From contig NZ_PDCM01000002.1 of assembly GCF_008634025.1 (NCBI RefSeq), positions 3,745,001-3,809,000 on the forward strand: a stretch of 64,000 nucleotides of DNA, in the 5' to 3' direction. Shown in pieces: positions 1 through 7,884 of the stretch. Each line of letters opens with the position of its first letter. Positions within the stretch are counted from its first letter, which is position 1. Below the pieces are notes generated by a model. The model ran no database searches, was not told the origin of the DNA, and worked only from the letters and a program-made list of their open reading frames with translations. The translations under genes and the position numbers were made by a program. Origin of the DNA: Streptomyces albofaciens JCM 4342 (GTDB taxonomy: Bacteria; Actinomycetota; Actinomycetes; Streptomycetales; Streptomycetaceae).

Positions 1-166
1 CAACATGAGCAAGCAGACGTACCAGGTCGTGCCCAACGCCGACCAGCTCTTCGTCAACCAGCAGACCCGCAGCCTGGCCGACTCCACCGTGGTGTCCGTC
101 GTCGCCTCCAAGGGCGGCAAGTACACCGGCGTGTGGAACGTCAAGCTCAAGCGCGCCGAGTCCTGA
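1..166 (+). CDS. C-terminal fragment of a small secreted or lipoprotein-like protein, probably DUF2771
   Basis: An open frame enters from the left edge and stops at the TGA at 164-166, giving 54 visible residues from NMSKQTYQVVPNADQLFVNQ to VKLKRAES. The fragment has alternating polar and hydrophobic residues, as in a small beta-rich domain. In Streptomyces the gene just before futalosine hydrolase is, as far as I recall, a DUF2771 protein, so I suggest that family on context alone. The start and any signal peptide lie outside the window. It is 36 bp from mqnB on the same strand. Confidence 0.5.
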   Translation, partial: NMSKQTYQVVPNADQLFVNQQTRSLADSTVVSVVASKGGKYTGVWNVKLKRAES

Positions 167-202
167 GCCCGCTGACATCCGCGCGAGGCCGGTGGTGATG
201 AG

Positions 203-961
203 GTGACCGAGATACGGGTCCTGGCCGTCACCGCCGTCCCGGCCGAGCGCGACGCGGTGGTCACGGGCGCGGCCGGGGACGGTGCCGCCGAGGTCGTCGC
301 GCTGCCGGTGGGCGGCTACGCGCTGCACCGGGTACGGGCCGGTGAGCGGCCCGCCGTGGTCCTCGACGTGCTCGCCGCCGGTGTCGGCCCGGCCGCCGCT
401 GCCGCCGGCACCGCCGCCGCGCTGACCGCCGCGGTGTGCGGCGGATCGGGCTACCACCTCGTGATCTCGGCCGGCATCGGCGGCGGCTTCGCGCCCGCCG
501 CCCCGGTGGGCGCGACCGTCGTCGCGGACGAGATCGTCGCGGCCGACCTGGGCGCGGAGACTCCGGACGGCTTCGTTCCGGTGACCGAGCTGGGCTTCGG
601 CACGGTCGTCCACACCCCGCCGCCGGACCTGGTGCGGGCCCTCGCCGCGGCCACCGGCGCGGCGTGCGGCGCGGTGCTCACCGCCTCGACCGTCACCGGC
701 AGCGCCGGGCACGCCGCGCGGCTCGCCGCCCGCCATCCGCGCGCCCTCATCGAGGCGATGGAAGGTTTCGGCGTCGCCGAGGCCGCCGCCGCGCAGGGCC
801 TGCCGGTGCTCGAAATCCGTACGGTCTCCAACCCTGTCGGCCCGCGCGACCGCGCCGCGTGGCGCATCGGGGACGCGCTCGGCGCGCTCTCCGCCGCCTG
901 CGCCGCGCTCCCCCGCGTCCTGACGGCGGCCGGGACCCCGACCTCCTGGAGGACGCCATGA
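203..961 (+). CDS. mqnB: Futalosine hydrolase MqnB
   Basis: This protein of 252 aa has the nucleoside phosphorylase fold. It hydrolyses futalosine to dehypoxanthine futalosine and hypoxanthine in the cytoplasmic futalosine route to menaquinone. Supporting motifs are the glycine-rich VISAGIGGGF near residue 90 and the EAMEGFGVAEAA nucleoside-binding segment near 185, followed by RTVSNPVGPRDR near 208, all typical of MqnB. Length fits the family. The GTG at 203 is the only sensible start, because the ATG at 198 is in another frame. The stop overlaps the start of mqnD by 4 nt (ATGA), so the two are translationally coupled and act in the same pathway. Confidence 0.93.
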   Translation: MTEIRVLAVTAVPAERDAVVTGAAGDGAAEVVALPVGGYALHRVRAGERPAVVLDVLAAGVGPAAAAAGTAAALTAAVCGGSGYHLVISAGIGGGFAPAAPVGATVVADEIVAADLGAETPDGFVPVTELGFGTVVHTPPPDLVRALAAATGAACGAVLTASTVTGSAGHAARLAARHPRALIEAMEGFGVAEAAAAQGLPVLEIRTVSNPVGPRDRAAWRIGDALGALSAACAALPRVLTAAGTPTSWRTP

Positions 962-1809
962 GCGACCCGCTCAAGATCGCCTACTCGCCGTGCCCGAACG
1001 ACACCTTCGTCTTCCACGCGTGGGCGCACGGCAAGGTCCCGGGCGCGCCCGCGCTGGACGTCACCTTCGCCGACATCGACATCACCAACGGCATGGCCGA
1101 GCGCGGCGAGGGCGACATCCTGAAGGTGTCGTACGCGGTGCTGCCGTGGGTGCTGGAGGAGTACGCGCTGCTGCCCTGCGGCGGCGCGCTGGGGCGCGGC
1201 TGCGGCCCGCTGGTGCTCACCAAGGAGCCGGGCGAGGCCAGGGACCTGGCCGGGAAGACGGTCGCGGTGCCCAGCGAGCGGTCGACCGCGTACCTGCTGT
1301 TCCGGCTGTGGGCGGCCGACGAGGTGCCCGGCGGCGTCGGCGAGGTGAAGGTGCTGCCGTTCGACGAGATCATGCCGGCGGTACGGGACGGCCGGGTGGA
1401 CGCCGGACTGGTCATCCACGAGGCCCGCTTCACGTACCGGAACTACGGGCTGAGCTGCCTCGCGGACATGGGCGAGCACTGGGAGCGCACCACCGGACTG
1501 CCGATCCCGCTGGGCGCGATCATCGCCAAGCGGTCGCTGGGCGCCGAGCGGTTGCGCGAGCTGGCCGCGGCGGCCCGCACGTCGGTGCGGATGGCCTGGG
1601 ACGACACCGAGGCGTCGCGCGCGTACGTACTGGAGCACGCGCAGGAGATGGACCCGGCCGTCGCCGACCAGCACATCGGCCTGTACGTGAACGAGTTCAC
1701 CGCCGACCTCGGCGAGGACGGCTACGCGGCGGTCCGCGGCCTGCTCACGCGCGCCGCGGCCGAGGGGCTCGTACCGCCCCTCGGCCGCGATGCGCTGAGC
1801 TTCGGCTAG
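958..1809 (+). CDS. mqnD: 1,4-dihydroxy-6-naphthoate synthase MqnD
   Basis: This protein of 283 aa has a periplasmic-binding-protein-like fold. It converts cyclic dehypoxanthine futalosine to 1,4-dihydroxy-6-naphthoate in menaquinone synthesis. The N-terminal IAYSPCPNDTFVFHAWAHGK and the central VAVPSERSTAYLLF and VIHEARFTY segments are characteristic of MqnD. The longer frame running upstream inside mqnB in another phase is a shadow. The ATG at 958 overlaps the mqnB stop and gives the expected length. The remaining mqn genes are not in the window, as is usual in Streptomyces, where the pathway is scattered. Confidence 0.95.
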   Translation: MSDPLKIAYSPCPNDTFVFHAWAHGKVPGAPALDVTFADIDITNGMAERGEGDILKVSYAVLPWVLEEYALLPCGGALGRGCGPLVLTKEPGEARDLAGKTVAVPSERSTAYLLFRLWAADEVPGGVGEVKVLPFDEIMPAVRDGRVDAGLVIHEARFTYRNYGLSCLADMGEHWERTTGLPIPLGAIIAKRSLGAERLRELAAAARTSVRMAWDDTEASRAYVLEHAQEMDPAVADQHIGLYVNEFTADLGEDGYAAVRGLLTRAAAEGLVPPLGRDALSFG

Positions 1810-1819
1810 CCGCCGGCCG

Positions 1820-2203
1820 TCACACGTCCAGCTGGTCGGCGACCGCGCGCAGCATGCCCGCGATCTTCCCGCCGTGTGCCTTGTCGGGGTAGCGGCCGCG
1901 CTCCAGCTGCTGGGCGACGTTCTCCAGGAGCGTGGTGAGGTCCTGCACGATCGACGCCAGCTCGTCCGGCTTGCGGCGCTGGGCCGCCGCCACCGACGGC
2001 GCCGGGTCGAGGATCGTCACCGAAAGCGCCTGGTCGCCGCGCTGCCCGGCCACCACGCCGAACTCGACGCGCTGGCCCGGCTTGAGTGCGTCCACGCCGT
2101 CGGGCAGCACCGACGAGTGCACGAAGACGTCACCGCCGTCGTCGCGGGAGAGAAAGCCGAAGCCCTTCTCGCTGTTGAACCACTTGACCTTGCCGGTAGG
2201 CAC
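1820..2203 (-). CDS. Cold-shock-domain protein with C-terminal extension
   Basis: This protein of 127 aa starts at a GTG. Residues 1-68 form a CspA-type OB fold with the RNA-binding motifs [14 protein letters not shown] and DVFVHSS. Residues 70-127 are a helical extension ([34 protein letters not shown]) absent from ordinary 67-aa cold-shock proteins but common in a Streptomyces subfamily. It presumably binds RNA or single-stranded DNA, and the role of the tail is unknown to me. A GAGGAC purine run precedes the GTG. It ends only 10 bp from the convergent mqnD. Confidence 0.88.
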   Translation of the reverse strand: MPTGKVKWFNSEKGFGFLSRDDGGDVFVHSSVLPDGVDALKPGQRVEFGVVAGQRGDQALSVTILDPAPSVAAAQRRKPDELASIVQDLTTLLENVAQQLERGRYPDKAHGGKIAGMLRAVADQLDV

Positions 2204-2407
2204 GTCTGTCCTCGTCCTCGTACTCGTCGGAAAACCACTGGGGTCTGGTTACGGTTTTTAGGGTGTTTCCTGCGGGAAAACAGCTCTGGATAGCAGTGCA
2301 GCGGGCCACCTGACCCGCCACCCCCCAAGGCTAATGGTCCGGTGCCCGGTGACAAGACGTCGCCGGGTGGTTCCACCGCGCTTCTGGCCCGGACTTACCC
2401 TGGTCGT

Positions 2408-2647
2408 GTGTCTGACGAAACTCCCCAGGCCGGGGATCTGCTGGTACGGATCGGCGCGATTGTTTTCCTGATTGGCGCGGTGGCCACACTCGCCACCGTC
2501 ACCCCGCTGTTCATCGGGGCCGATCCGCTGCCGTCCGTCTTCTACTGGGTCTGCATGCTGATGGGCGTCGGCTTCGTCGTCGCCGCGGCCGGAGTGCTGC
2601 GTTCCGTCGCGGCCCAGCGACGGCAGGCGCGCTCCTCGGCGGCGTAA
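2408..2647 (+). CDS. Small two-helix membrane protein
   Basis: This is a predicted 79-aa protein starting at the GTG at 2408 (VSDETPQAGDLLVRIGAIVF). The open frame extends to 2342, but the extra N-terminus (MPGDKTSPGG...) reads like non-coding sequence. Two hydrophobic helices, at about residues 14-37 and 48-67, are separated by a short loop, and a basic tail (RRQAR) follows. I recognise it only as a conserved Streptomyces hypothetical protein that sits next to the cold-shock protein. No clear Shine-Dalgarno sequence precedes the start. It ends 5 bp before the convergent HAD gene. Confidence 0.7.
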   Translation: MSDETPQAGDLLVRIGAIVFLIGAVATLATVTPLFIGADPLPSVFYWVCMLMGVGFVVAAAGVLRSVAAQRRQARSSAA

Positions 2648-2652
2648 CGGAC

Positions 2653-3327
2653 TCAACGGTTCCGCCCGGCCGCGTACCCCTCCAGCCAGGCCGGGAAGCC
2701 GGTCAGGTCGTCGAGGAGGACCTGGGCGCCGGCCGCGCGCAGCTCGTCCGGGGCGCACGGCCCGGTGGCCACCGCCACGGACAGCGCGTCGGCGGTGTGC
2801 GCACCGCGTACGTCACCGGTGTGGTCGCCGACGTAGACGGAAGCGCCGTGCGCGCGCAGCGCCTCGGCCTTGGCCTCCGCCCACAGCGAGCCGATGACGG
2901 CGTCCGCCGGGATGTCCAGGTGCGCCAGGTGCAGCTTGGCGTTGGGCTCGTACTTCGCGGTGACGACGATCGCCCGCCCGCCGTGGCGCTGTACGGCGGC
3001 CACCGCCTCGCGGGCGCCCGGCATCGCGAGCGTCCCGGTGATCGCGTGCGTCGGGTACAGCGACCGGTACAGATCGCTGATCTCCGCGACCCGCTCCTCG
3101 GGGAACCACCGGCGGATCTCCTGCTCCAGCGGCGGCCCGAGCCGGGTGATCGCCGCGTCCGCGTCGATGTACGTCCCCGTCTCGGCCGACAGCGCCTCGT
3201 ACGCCGCCTTGATGCCGGGGCGCGAGTCGATCAGCGTCATGTCCAGGTCGAAGCCGACGGTGAGCGTCTTCGAGGCGCGGGCGACCGTGGGATCGGGAAC
3301 CGGGGTGTGCGAAGCCATGGTGGCCAT
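2653..3327 (-). CDS. HAD-superfamily phosphatase (phosphoglycolate phosphatase-like)
   Basis: A cytoplasmic haloacid-dehalogenase-type hydrolase of 224 aa. The catalytic motif DLDMTLID is at about residues 27-34 (nucleophile is the first Asp), followed by a helical cap, then IVVTAKYEPNAKLHL (motifs II/III) and VYVGDHTGDVRGAHTA (motif IV). It belongs to the Gph/PGP-like group, and the substrate cannot be read from sequence. The first ATG is at 3327 and a second in-frame ATG is at 3318. Neither has a strong ribosome site, so the start is uncertain by three codons. It is divergent from the iron transporter, with a 90-bp gap. Confidence 0.88.
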   Translation of the reverse strand: MATMASHTPVPDPTVARASKTLTVGFDLDMTLIDSRPGIKAAYEALSAETGTYIDADAAITRLGPPLEQEIRRWFPEERVAEISDLYRSLYPTHAITGTLAMPGAREAVAAVQRHGGRAIVVTAKYEPNAKLHLAHLDIPADAVIGSLWAEAKAEALRAHGASVYVGDHTGDVRGAHTADALSVAVATGPCAPDELRAAGAQVLLDDLTGFPAWLEGYAAGRNR

Positions 3328-3416
3328 TGTGGCTGATGTCCGCGGCGGGCGAGCCGTACACTTGCCCCTCCTGACCTGCCCGCCGCCCGCGCCGACGCCA
3401 CCGCGGAACGGAGCCG

Positions 3417-4445
3417 ATGCCAGTCGTCCGGTCCAGCAGCCCCAGAGCCTCCCCGACGAGACGCCGCGCCGGCTGGACCGCCGGGGCGGTGTTCGTGCTG
3501 CTGCTGGCGGTGCTGTTCTCGCTCGCGGTCGGCAGCCGCCCGTTCGCTCCGTCCGAGGTGCTGGACGCGCTGCTGTACGGCGGGGGCGGTGACGCCGCGC
3601 AGGTGGTGCGCTTCCTGCGGCTGCCGCGCACGCTGATCGGCCTGATGGTCGGCGCCGCGCTCGCCCTCGCGGGCACCGCCATGCAGGGCGTCACCCGCAA
3701 CCCCATCGCCGACCCGGGCGTCCTCGGCATCAGCCAGGGCGCCTCGGTGGGCGTGGTCCTCGCGCTGTCCTTCCTCGGGGTGCACACCCTCGGCGGCTAT
3801 GTGTGGTTCGCCTTCGCGGGCGCCGGGATGGCGGCGGTGTCCGTGTACGCGATCGCCTCCAGGGGGCGCGGCGGCGCGACACCGGTGAAGCTGGCGCTGT
3901 CCGGGGCCGCTGTCAACGCGCTGCTCGTCGCCGTGACCATGGCGGTGCTGACGACGAAGGCGGCGGCGCTGGACGAGTTCCGGTTCTGGCAGGTCGGCTC
4001 GCTGACCGGCCGGGACACCGAGGTCGCCGCGCGGATCTGGCCGTTCCTGCTGGCGGGCGCGGTGCTGGTGCTGGCCGTCGCGCGCGGTCTGGACGCGCTG
4101 GCGCTCGGCGAGGACGTGGCCAAGGGGCTCGGGCAGAACGTCGCGGCCGTACGCGTCGTGGCCGGGCTCGGGGCGACCGTGCTGACCGGCGCGGGCGTCG
4201 CGGCGGCCGGGCCGATCGCCTTCGTCGGGCTCGCCGTACCGCACCTCGCCCGCGCGGCCGTGGGCGGCGACCACCGCTGGCTGCTGCCGATGGCGGCGCT
4301 GCTCGGCCCGGTCGTGGTGCTGGTCTCGGACACCGTGGGACGTGTGCTGTTCCCGCCGTCCGAGGTGCCGGCGGGGGTGCTGACGGCGCTGCTCGGGGTG
4401 CCGTTCCTGGTGGCACTGGTACGGCGGAAGGCGGTGCCGGCGTGA
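3417..4445 (+). CDS. FecCD-type iron-siderophore ABC permease, first subunit
   Basis: This is an integral membrane protein of 342 aa with about nine or ten hydrophobic helices. It belongs to the BtuC/FecCD family that forms the channel of siderophore and haem importers. Family hallmarks include GTAMQGVTRNPIADPGVLGISQGAS at about residues 82-106 and PIAFVGLAVPHLAR at 263-276. It heads a permease-permease-ATPase-binding-protein operon. Its TGA at 4443 overlaps a GTG (GTGA) that opens a repeat-encoded mini-ORF leading into the second permease. I saw no IdeR/DmdR-like iron box upstream. Confidence 0.93.
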   Translation: MPVVRSSSPRASPTRRRAGWTAGAVFVLLLAVLFSLAVGSRPFAPSEVLDALLYGGGGDAAQVVRFLRLPRTLIGLMVGAALALAGTAMQGVTRNPIADPGVLGISQGASVGVVLALSFLGVHTLGGYVWFAFAGAGMAAVSVYAIASRGRGGATPVKLALSGAAVNALLVAVTMAVLTTKAAALDEFRFWQVGSLTGRDTEVAARIWPFLLAGAVLVLAVARGLDALALGEDVAKGLGQNVAAVRVVAGLGATVLTGAGVAAAGPIAFVGLAVPHLARAAVGGDHRWLLPMAALLGPVVVLVSDTVGRVLFPPSEVPAGVLTALLGVPFLVALVRRKAVPA

Positions 4446-4544
4446 TCGCGGTACGGCGGGAGGCGGGTGCCGGCATGACCGCGGTACGGCGGGAGGCGGG
4501 TGCCGGCATGACCGCGGCAGGGCGGAAGGCGGTGCCGGCGTGAC
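4434..4544 (+). repeat. 33-bp tandem repeat spanning the permease-permease junction
   Basis: There are three successive copies, starting at 4434, 4467 and 4500 (33, 33 and 32 bp), followed by a partial copy from 4532. Each unit carries GTGCCGGC, then a GTGA or ATGA, then a GGAGGC/GGAAGGC purine run. The sequence looks like a tandem duplication of an original GTGA stop/start junction. Because 33 is a multiple of three, the duplicated region stays open in one frame. Confidence 0.85.
4442..4543 (+). CDS. 33-aa repeat-encoded coupling peptide between the two permeases (putative)
   Basis: A GTG at 4442 overlaps the stop of the first permease (GTGA). From it an uninterrupted frame of 33 codons runs to a TGA at 4541, which itself overlaps the GTG start of the second permease (again GTGA). 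The peptide is three 11-residue repeats of the form (M/V)[14 protein letters not shown] sequences inside the repeats could serve as ribosome sites. It may act only as a translational bridge that carries ribosomes from one permease gene to the next. Expression is not proven, and it could be an accident of the duplication. Confidence 0.4.
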   Translation: MIAVRREAGAGMTAVRREAGAGMTAAGRKAVPA

Positions 4545-5628
4545 AGCGCCGGTCACCGGCCGTGGGGACGGGATACGGCCGGCGGGCGTGCGGCCCGCCG
4601 GGTACGCTCTCGCGCGCGCCGGGCGCGTCTCCTTCCTCGTGCACCGGCGGGCGGTGGCCGTCGCCACCGTGCTCGCCCTGCTGCTCGCGGCCGGCTGCCT
4701 GGCGTACCTGTGCGTCGGCGAGTCCTTCGTGGCGCCCGGCGAGGCGCTGAAAGCCGTCTTCGGGCAGCCCTCCCCGGCGGAACTGGTCGTCGGGACGCTG
4801 CGGCTGCCGCGCATGGTGGTCGGACTGCTCGTCGGCGCGGCCTTCGGGATCGCGGGCGCGCTGATCCAGACCGTCGCCCGCAACCCGCTCGCCAGCCCGG
4901 ACGTCATCGGCGTCACCCAGGGCGCGAGCGCGCTGACGGTGGGCTCGATGACGTTCGGTGTGACCTCGTACACCGTCCTGCCGTACCTGTCCGTCGCGGG
5001 CGGCGTGCTCGCCGCCGCCCTCGGCTACGTCTTCGCCTGGCGCGGCGGCCTGCACGCCACCCGCTTCGTGCTGATCGGCATCGGCTTCGCCGTCGCGCTG
5101 CGCTCGGTCACCCACCTGTTCCTGACCAAGGGCGACCACCTCGTCGCCCAGCAGGCGCAGGTGTGGTTGACCGGCTCGCTCAACGGGCGCGGCTGGGCCG
5201 AGGCCGCGCCGCTGGGCTGGGCGCTGCCGGCCCTGCTGCCCGCCGTCCTGTGGGCGGCCCGCGCCCAGCGCACCGTCTCGCTGGACGACGCCACGGCGAC
5301 CGCGCTCGGCGTACGGCTGAACCGCACCCGGTTCGGCCTGGTCGCGCTCGGCGTGGTGCTGGCGTCGATGGCCACCGGCGCGGCGGGGCCGGTCGACTTC
5401 GTGGCGCTGCTCGCCCCGCAGACCGCCCGCCGCCTGACCCGTACGGCACAGCTCCCGCTGCTGTGCTCGGCGCTGCTGGGCGCGGCCGTGGTCGTGGTCG
5501 GGGACCTGCTGGCCCGCAAGCTGCTGGCGCCGACGGAGCTGCCGGTGGGCGTGCTGACCGCGGCCGTCGGCGCCCCGTACCTGATCCGTCTGATCATCCG
5601 CAGCCGGGCCGTGGGAGGACGCGCGTGA
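4540..5628 (+). CDS. FecCD-type iron-siderophore ABC permease, second subunit
   Basis: This is a polytopic membrane protein of 362 aa from the same BtuC/FecCD family as its neighbour. It has the conserved [27 protein letters not shown] segment at about residues 106-132 and [18 protein letters not shown] near 285-302. About 30 mostly polar residues precede the first helix. The GTG at 4540 overlaps the stop of the repeat mini-ORF. The gene's own stop overlaps the ATPase GTG at 5625 (GTGA), so the transporter is translated as a chain. The pairing of two different permeases suggests a heterodimeric channel. Confidence 0.93.
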   Translation: MTAPVTGRGDGIRPAGVRPAGYALARAGRVSFLVHRRAVAVATVLALLLAAGCLAYLCVGESFVAPGEALKAVFGQPSPAELVVGTLRLPRMVVGLLVGAAFGIAGALIQTVARNPLASPDVIGVTQGASALTVGSMTFGVTSYTVLPYLSVAGGVLAAALGYVFAWRGGLHATRFVLIGIGFAVALRSVTHLFLTKGDHLVAQQAQVWLTGSLNGRGWAEAAPLGWALPALLPAVLWAARAQRTVSLDDATATALGVRLNRTRFGLVALGVVLASMATGAAGPVDFVALLAPQTARRLTRTAQLPLLCSALLGAAVVVVGDLLARKLLAPTELPVGVLTAAVGAPYLIRLIIRSRAVGGRA

Positions 5629-6554
5629 GCGAGGGCACCGGGGGCGCGGGAGGCCCACGAGGAACGGAAGGCACGGAAGGCACGGGAGGCACGGGAGGCA
5701 CGGGAGGTGCCGGGGATGCGGCACCGGCCGGCAGCCGGCTCGCGGCCCGGGACCTGACCCTGGCCTACGACGACCGCACGGTCGTCGAGGGGCTCGACCT
5801 CGATATCCCGCACGGCGCGGTGACGGTCGTCGTCGGCCCCAACGCCTGCGGCAAGTCCACGCTGCTGCGGGCGCTCGGCCGGCTGCTCGCACCGCGCCGC
5901 GGCGCCGTCCTGCTGGACGGCACGGACCTGGCCCGCATCCCCACCAAGAAGATCGCCCAGGCCGTGGGGCTGCTGCCGCAGACCCCGGTGGCCCCCGAGG
6001 CGATCACCGTCGCCGACCTGGTCTCCCGCGGCCGCCAGCCGCACCAGCGCTGGTGGCGGCAGTGGTCCGAGGCGGACGAGCGGGCCGTCGCCGAGGCCAT
6101 GGCCCGTACGGACGTGACGCGGCTGGCGGACCGGCCGGTGGACGAACTGTCCGGCGGGCAGCGGCAGCGCGTGTGGATCGCGATGGCGCTCGCCCAGGAG
6201 ACCGGCCTGCTGCTCCTGGACGAGCCGACGACGTACCTGGACATCGCGCACCAGGTCGAGGTGCTGGACCTGATACGGCAGCTCAACCACGACCGGGGGC
6301 GCACCGTCGTCGCCGTCCTGCACGACCTCAACCAGGCCGCCCGCTACGCCGACCACCTGGTGGCGATGAAACAGGGCCGGATCGTCGCACAGGGGCACCC
6401 GTCGGCGGTCGTCACGGCCGGGCTGGTGCGGGAGGTGTTCGGGCTGGAGTCGGTGGTCGTACCGGATCCGGTGACGGGCTCGCCCCTGGTGGTCCCGGGG
6501 CGGCCTTGGCAGGCTCCGGGCGGAGGGTCCACGGTCGTTCCCGAGCCGGGTTAG
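5625..6554 (+). CDS. ABC transporter ATP-binding protein for iron-siderophore import
   Basis: A FepC-type ATPase of about 309 aa. It has Walker [10 protein letters not shown] (about residues 72-80), signature LSGGQRQR (about 174), Walker [13 protein letters not shown] (about 194) and the H-loop [16 protein letters not shown]. It powers import through the two preceding permeases. The start is the GTG at 5625, overlapping the previous stop. The first 40 residues are an odd Gly/Thr/Glu-rich tract ([18 protein letters not shown]) encoded by 9-bp tandem repeats. This tract is not part of the ABC fold and is probably disordered. Confidence 0.94.
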   Translation: MSEGTGGAGGPRGTEGTEGTGGTGGTGGAGDAAPAGSRLAARDLTLAYDDRTVVEGLDLDIPHGAVTVVVGPNACGKSTLLRALGRLLAPRRGAVLLDGTDLARIPTKKIAQAVGLLPQTPVAPEAITVADLVSRGRQPHQRWWRQWSEADERAVAEAMARTDVTRLADRPVDELSGGQRQRVWIAMALAQETGLLLLDEPTTYLDIAHQVEVLDLIRQLNHDRGRTVVAVLHDLNQAARYADHLVAMKQGRIVAQGHPSAVVTAGLVREVFGLESVVVPDPVTGSPLVVPGRPWQAPGGGSTVVPEPG

Positions 6555-6614
6555 GACCTGTCGGCGACAGGGCCCGGCCGTCCCGTACGCCCATTCCTGC
6601 CGAAAGGGCCCGTC

Positions 6615-7715
6615 ATGCCGCTCTCCGCAGTTCCCCGTACGGTTCCGTGGACCGGGCGCCGCCGCGCCGGGTGCCGCCGCGCCACCCGCGCCGCGGCCAC
6701 CGCCGTGACCGGCGCCCTGGCCGCTTCCCTGACGCTGGCCGCGTGCGGCTCGGGCGGCTCCGGCGGCCCGTCCGGAACGGGGGGTTCCGGCGCCTCGGCC
6801 AAGCCCGCCGACTGCCCGGCGCAGCCGACCACGACCTGGGCGAAGCCCGTTCCGGGCAAGGGCACGCACCGGGTGCGTACGGCGCGGGGCGAGGTGACGG
6901 TGCCGAACCGGCCGCGGCGGGTGGTCGTCCTGGACACCGCGGAGCTGGACTCCGCGATCACGCTCGGGGTCACCCCGGTCGGCGCCACCCGCTCCGACGT
7001 GGCCGGCGGATTCCTCGGCTACCTGCCCAAGGAGAAGGTCGCCGGCATCAAGGACGTGGGAAAGATCGGCGCCCCGAACCTGGAGGCGGTCGCCGCACTG
7101 AAGCCGGACCTGATCCTGACCAGCGCGGTGCGCGACGGCAAGCGGTACGAGCAGCTGAAGGCCATCGCGCCCACGGTCATGACGGAGACCACCGGCTACC
7201 CGTGGAAGCAGAATTTCGCCACCCACGCCGACGCGCTCGGCAGGATCCCGCAGGCACGGCAGGCGGCCGCCGCGTACGAGGCGCACGCCGGGCGGGTCAC
7301 CGCGGCACTCGGCGGGGCCGCGGCGGCGAAGCGGACCACGACGAACGTCGTCCGCTTCGTCGAGGGCGCCGACACCCGCGTCTACGGCTGCCGCAGCTAC
7401 ATCGGCACGATCCTGAACGACATCGGCACCGGCCCGACCAGCGTGGTGCAGAACGCGCGGGACGGCCTGATGATCGAAGTCAGCGCGGAACAGCTGAACG
7501 AGGCGGACGCGGACGCGCTCTTCTACACGGCCTACGGCAGCCCGGAGAAATCCCAGGAGAAGCAGGTCACCGGCGGGGCGCTGTGGAAGAACATGCGGGC
7601 GGTCAGGAACGGCCGGGCCTTCCGCGTCGACGACGAGCTGTGGATCCAGGGGATCGGCTATACGGCGGCGGGCAAGATCTTGGACCAGGTGCAGGAAAAG
7701 CTGGCGAAGGAGTAG
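6615..7715 (+). CDS. Siderophore-binding lipoprotein of the iron ABC transporter
   Basis: An extracytoplasmic class III binding protein (FecB/FhuD type) of 366 aa. An Arg-rich N-terminus leads to a hydrophobic helix and a lipobox ending LTLAAC, with Cys44 as the lipidation site. The mature part contains the FecB signatures RPRRVVVLDTAELDSAITLG and PNLEAVAALKPDLILTS. It follows the ATPase by 60 bp and completes the importer. The exact siderophore is unknown. The downstream region carries G-rich repeats and a hairpin. Confidence 0.93.
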   Translation: MPLSAVPRTVPWTGRRRAGCRRATRAAATAVTGALAASLTLAACGSGGSGGPSGTGGSGASAKPADCPAQPTTTWAKPVPGKGTHRVRTARGEVTVPNRPRRVVVLDTAELDSAITLGVTPVGATRSDVAGGFLGYLPKEKVAGIKDVGKIGAPNLEAVAALKPDLILTSAVRDGKRYEQLKAIAPTVMTETTGYPWKQNFATHADALGRIPQARQAAAAYEAHAGRVTAALGGAAAAKRTTTNVVRFVEGADTRVYGCRSYIGTILNDIGTGPTSVVQNARDGLMIEVSAEQLNEADADALFYTAYGSPEKSQEKQVTGGALWKNMRAVRNGRAFRVDDELWIQGIGYTAAGKILDQVQEKLAKE

Positions 7716-7721
7716 GCGGCG

Positions 7722-7880
7722 TTGTGGAGGGGGCGGGGGCTGGACGGGGCGGTGGGCGGGAGAGGCGGGGTCCGGACGGGGCAGTGGGCGGGGGCCGGAC
7801 GGGCCGGTGGGGCCACGCACGGGCCGGTGGGGGCGCGGGCGGGCCGGTGGGGCCACGCACAGGTCGGCGGGGCCCCACCA
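7722..7880 (+). repeat. G-rich degenerate tandem repeats between convergent genes
   Basis: Degenerate copies of GGGCCGGTGGGGCCACGCAC and GGACGGGGCAGTGGGCGGG fill the gap between the binding protein and the convergent membrane protein. The plus strand has many runs of three or more G, so it could form G-quadruplexes. No gene is visible here. Confidence 0.7.
7846..7879. terminator. Hairpin between convergent genes
   Basis: GGTGGGGCC (7846-7854) pairs perfectly with GGCCCCACC (7871-7879) across a 16-nt loop. The position suits a bidirectional terminator, but there is no U-tract. Confidence 0.5.
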
Positions 7881-7884
7881 CGGC

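Noticed and set aside
3328..3416. Iron box (IdeR/DmdR operator) before the siderophore transporter
   Set aside because: No TTAGGTTAGGCT-like dyad can be seen in the gap or just inside the flanking genes.
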